Part shown: positions 63,684 through 64,000 of the stretch, piece after piece
Position numbering within the stretch: position 1 is the stretch's first letter
Layout of the letters: the number at the start of each line of letters is the position of its first letter
Source of the DNA: Plasmodiophora brassicae
Taxonomy: Eukaryota > Endomyxa: Phytomyxea > Phytomyxea > Plasmodiophorida
DNA: 64,000 bases
Assembly (NCBI GenBank): GCA_036867785.1
Contig: CP145409.1
Span: forward strand, 2,038,641-2,102,640
Direction of reading: 5' to 3'
Notes under the pieces: generated by a model
Databases searched by the model: none
What the model was told of the DNA's origin: nothing
The model's input: only the letters and a program-made list of their open reading frames with translations
Position numbers and translations under genes: made by a program

Positions 63684-64000
63684 GGGTTTTAGGGTTTTAT
63701 AGGGGTTTTTTTAGGGTTTAGGGTTTTAGGGTTTTAGGGCTTAGGGTTTTTAGGGTTTTTTTTAGGGTTTAGGGTTTTAGGGTTTTTAGGGTTTTTAGGG
63801 CTTAGGGGCTTTAGGGTTTTAGGGTTTTAGGGTTTTAGGGTTTTAGGGTTTTAGGGTTTTAGGGTTTTAGGGTTTTAGGGTTTTAGGGTTTTAGGGTTTT
63901 AGGGTTTTAGGGTTTTAGGGTTTTAGGGTTTTAGGGTTTTAGGGTTTTAGGGTTTTAGGGTTTTAGGGTTTTAGGGTTTTAGGGTTTTAGGGTTTTAGGG
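63684..64000 (+). repeat. telomere, TTTTAGGG repeats
   Basis: 317 bases of telomeric repeat running off the window. The distal ~195 bases are perfect TTTTAGGG. The proximal part (63684-63805) is a mixture of variants: TTTAGGG, TTTTTAGGG, GCTTAGGG and longer T runs. The G-rich strand points right, so the chromosome end is at or beyond 64000. TTTTAGGG is the Chlamydomonas-type repeat, also reported in some unrelated protists, and so does not identify the lineage by itself. Confidence 0.99.

Overview
This is the end of a chromosome from a GC-rich unicellular eukaryote. The last ~320 bases are telomeric TTTTAGGG repeats, so position 64000 is the chromosome tip. Genes are spliced with short GT..AG introns (mostly 45-70 nt). 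The set of large signalling proteins (RasGEF, cNMP-binding/RGS, PH-MORN-SAM, DSP-gelsolin, bZIP) together with lectin, hexosaminidase and sedolisin genes suggests a free-living protist. An amoebozoan is my best guess, but no single feature proves it. I recognised no rRNA, tRNA, CRISPR or bacterial-type operon.

Layout: 0.2-26.7 kb is a gene-dense arm with, in order, an EF-hand protein, a two-TM protein, a GIDE/MUL1-like protein, a CLC transporter, a secreted ankyrin protein, a bZIP factor, a TPR/GT61 glycosyltransferase, a U-box protein, a large TPR protein, a cNBD-RGS protein, a DSP-gelsolin phosphatase, a possible multi-TM gene, a Skp1-fold/ankyrin protein and a LamG-SUEL lectin receptor. 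27-39 kb holds a coiled-coil protein, a sedolisin, AMMECR1, a RasGEF, two tandem membrane-anchored GH20 hexosaminidases and VPS37. 39.4-47.5 kb holds a 1,294-residue PH-MORN-SAM protein and two mitochondrial genes, holocytochrome c synthase and serine hydroxymethyltransferase (10 introns).

From ~48.5 kb to the telomere the character changes. There are decayed gene copies, a large inverted duplication, a mosaic array of degenerate tandem repeats, a 23-base G run, four further palindromes or hairpins, one protein-kinase gene and, nearest the telomere, an apparently intact Mutator-like (MULE/FAR1-type) transposase gene.

Exon joins for EF-hand, bZIP, U-box, RasGEF, sedolisin, HCCS, SHMT, PH-MORN-SAM, GH20, kinase and MULE were worked out by hand. 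They keep frame from first to last exon, which is strong internal support. Intron density is uneven: SHMT has 10, while the CLC, TPR, GT61 and LamG-SUEL genes have none.

Functional threads: several genes handle cell-surface or lysosomal glycans and peptides (GH20 pair, SUEL lectin, sedolisin, GT61), several carry G-protein or cyclic-nucleotide signals (RasGEF, RGS-cNBD, DSP-gelsolin, PH-MORN-SAM), and two adjacent genes are mitochondrial. Neighbouring genes do not form obvious pathways beyond that.
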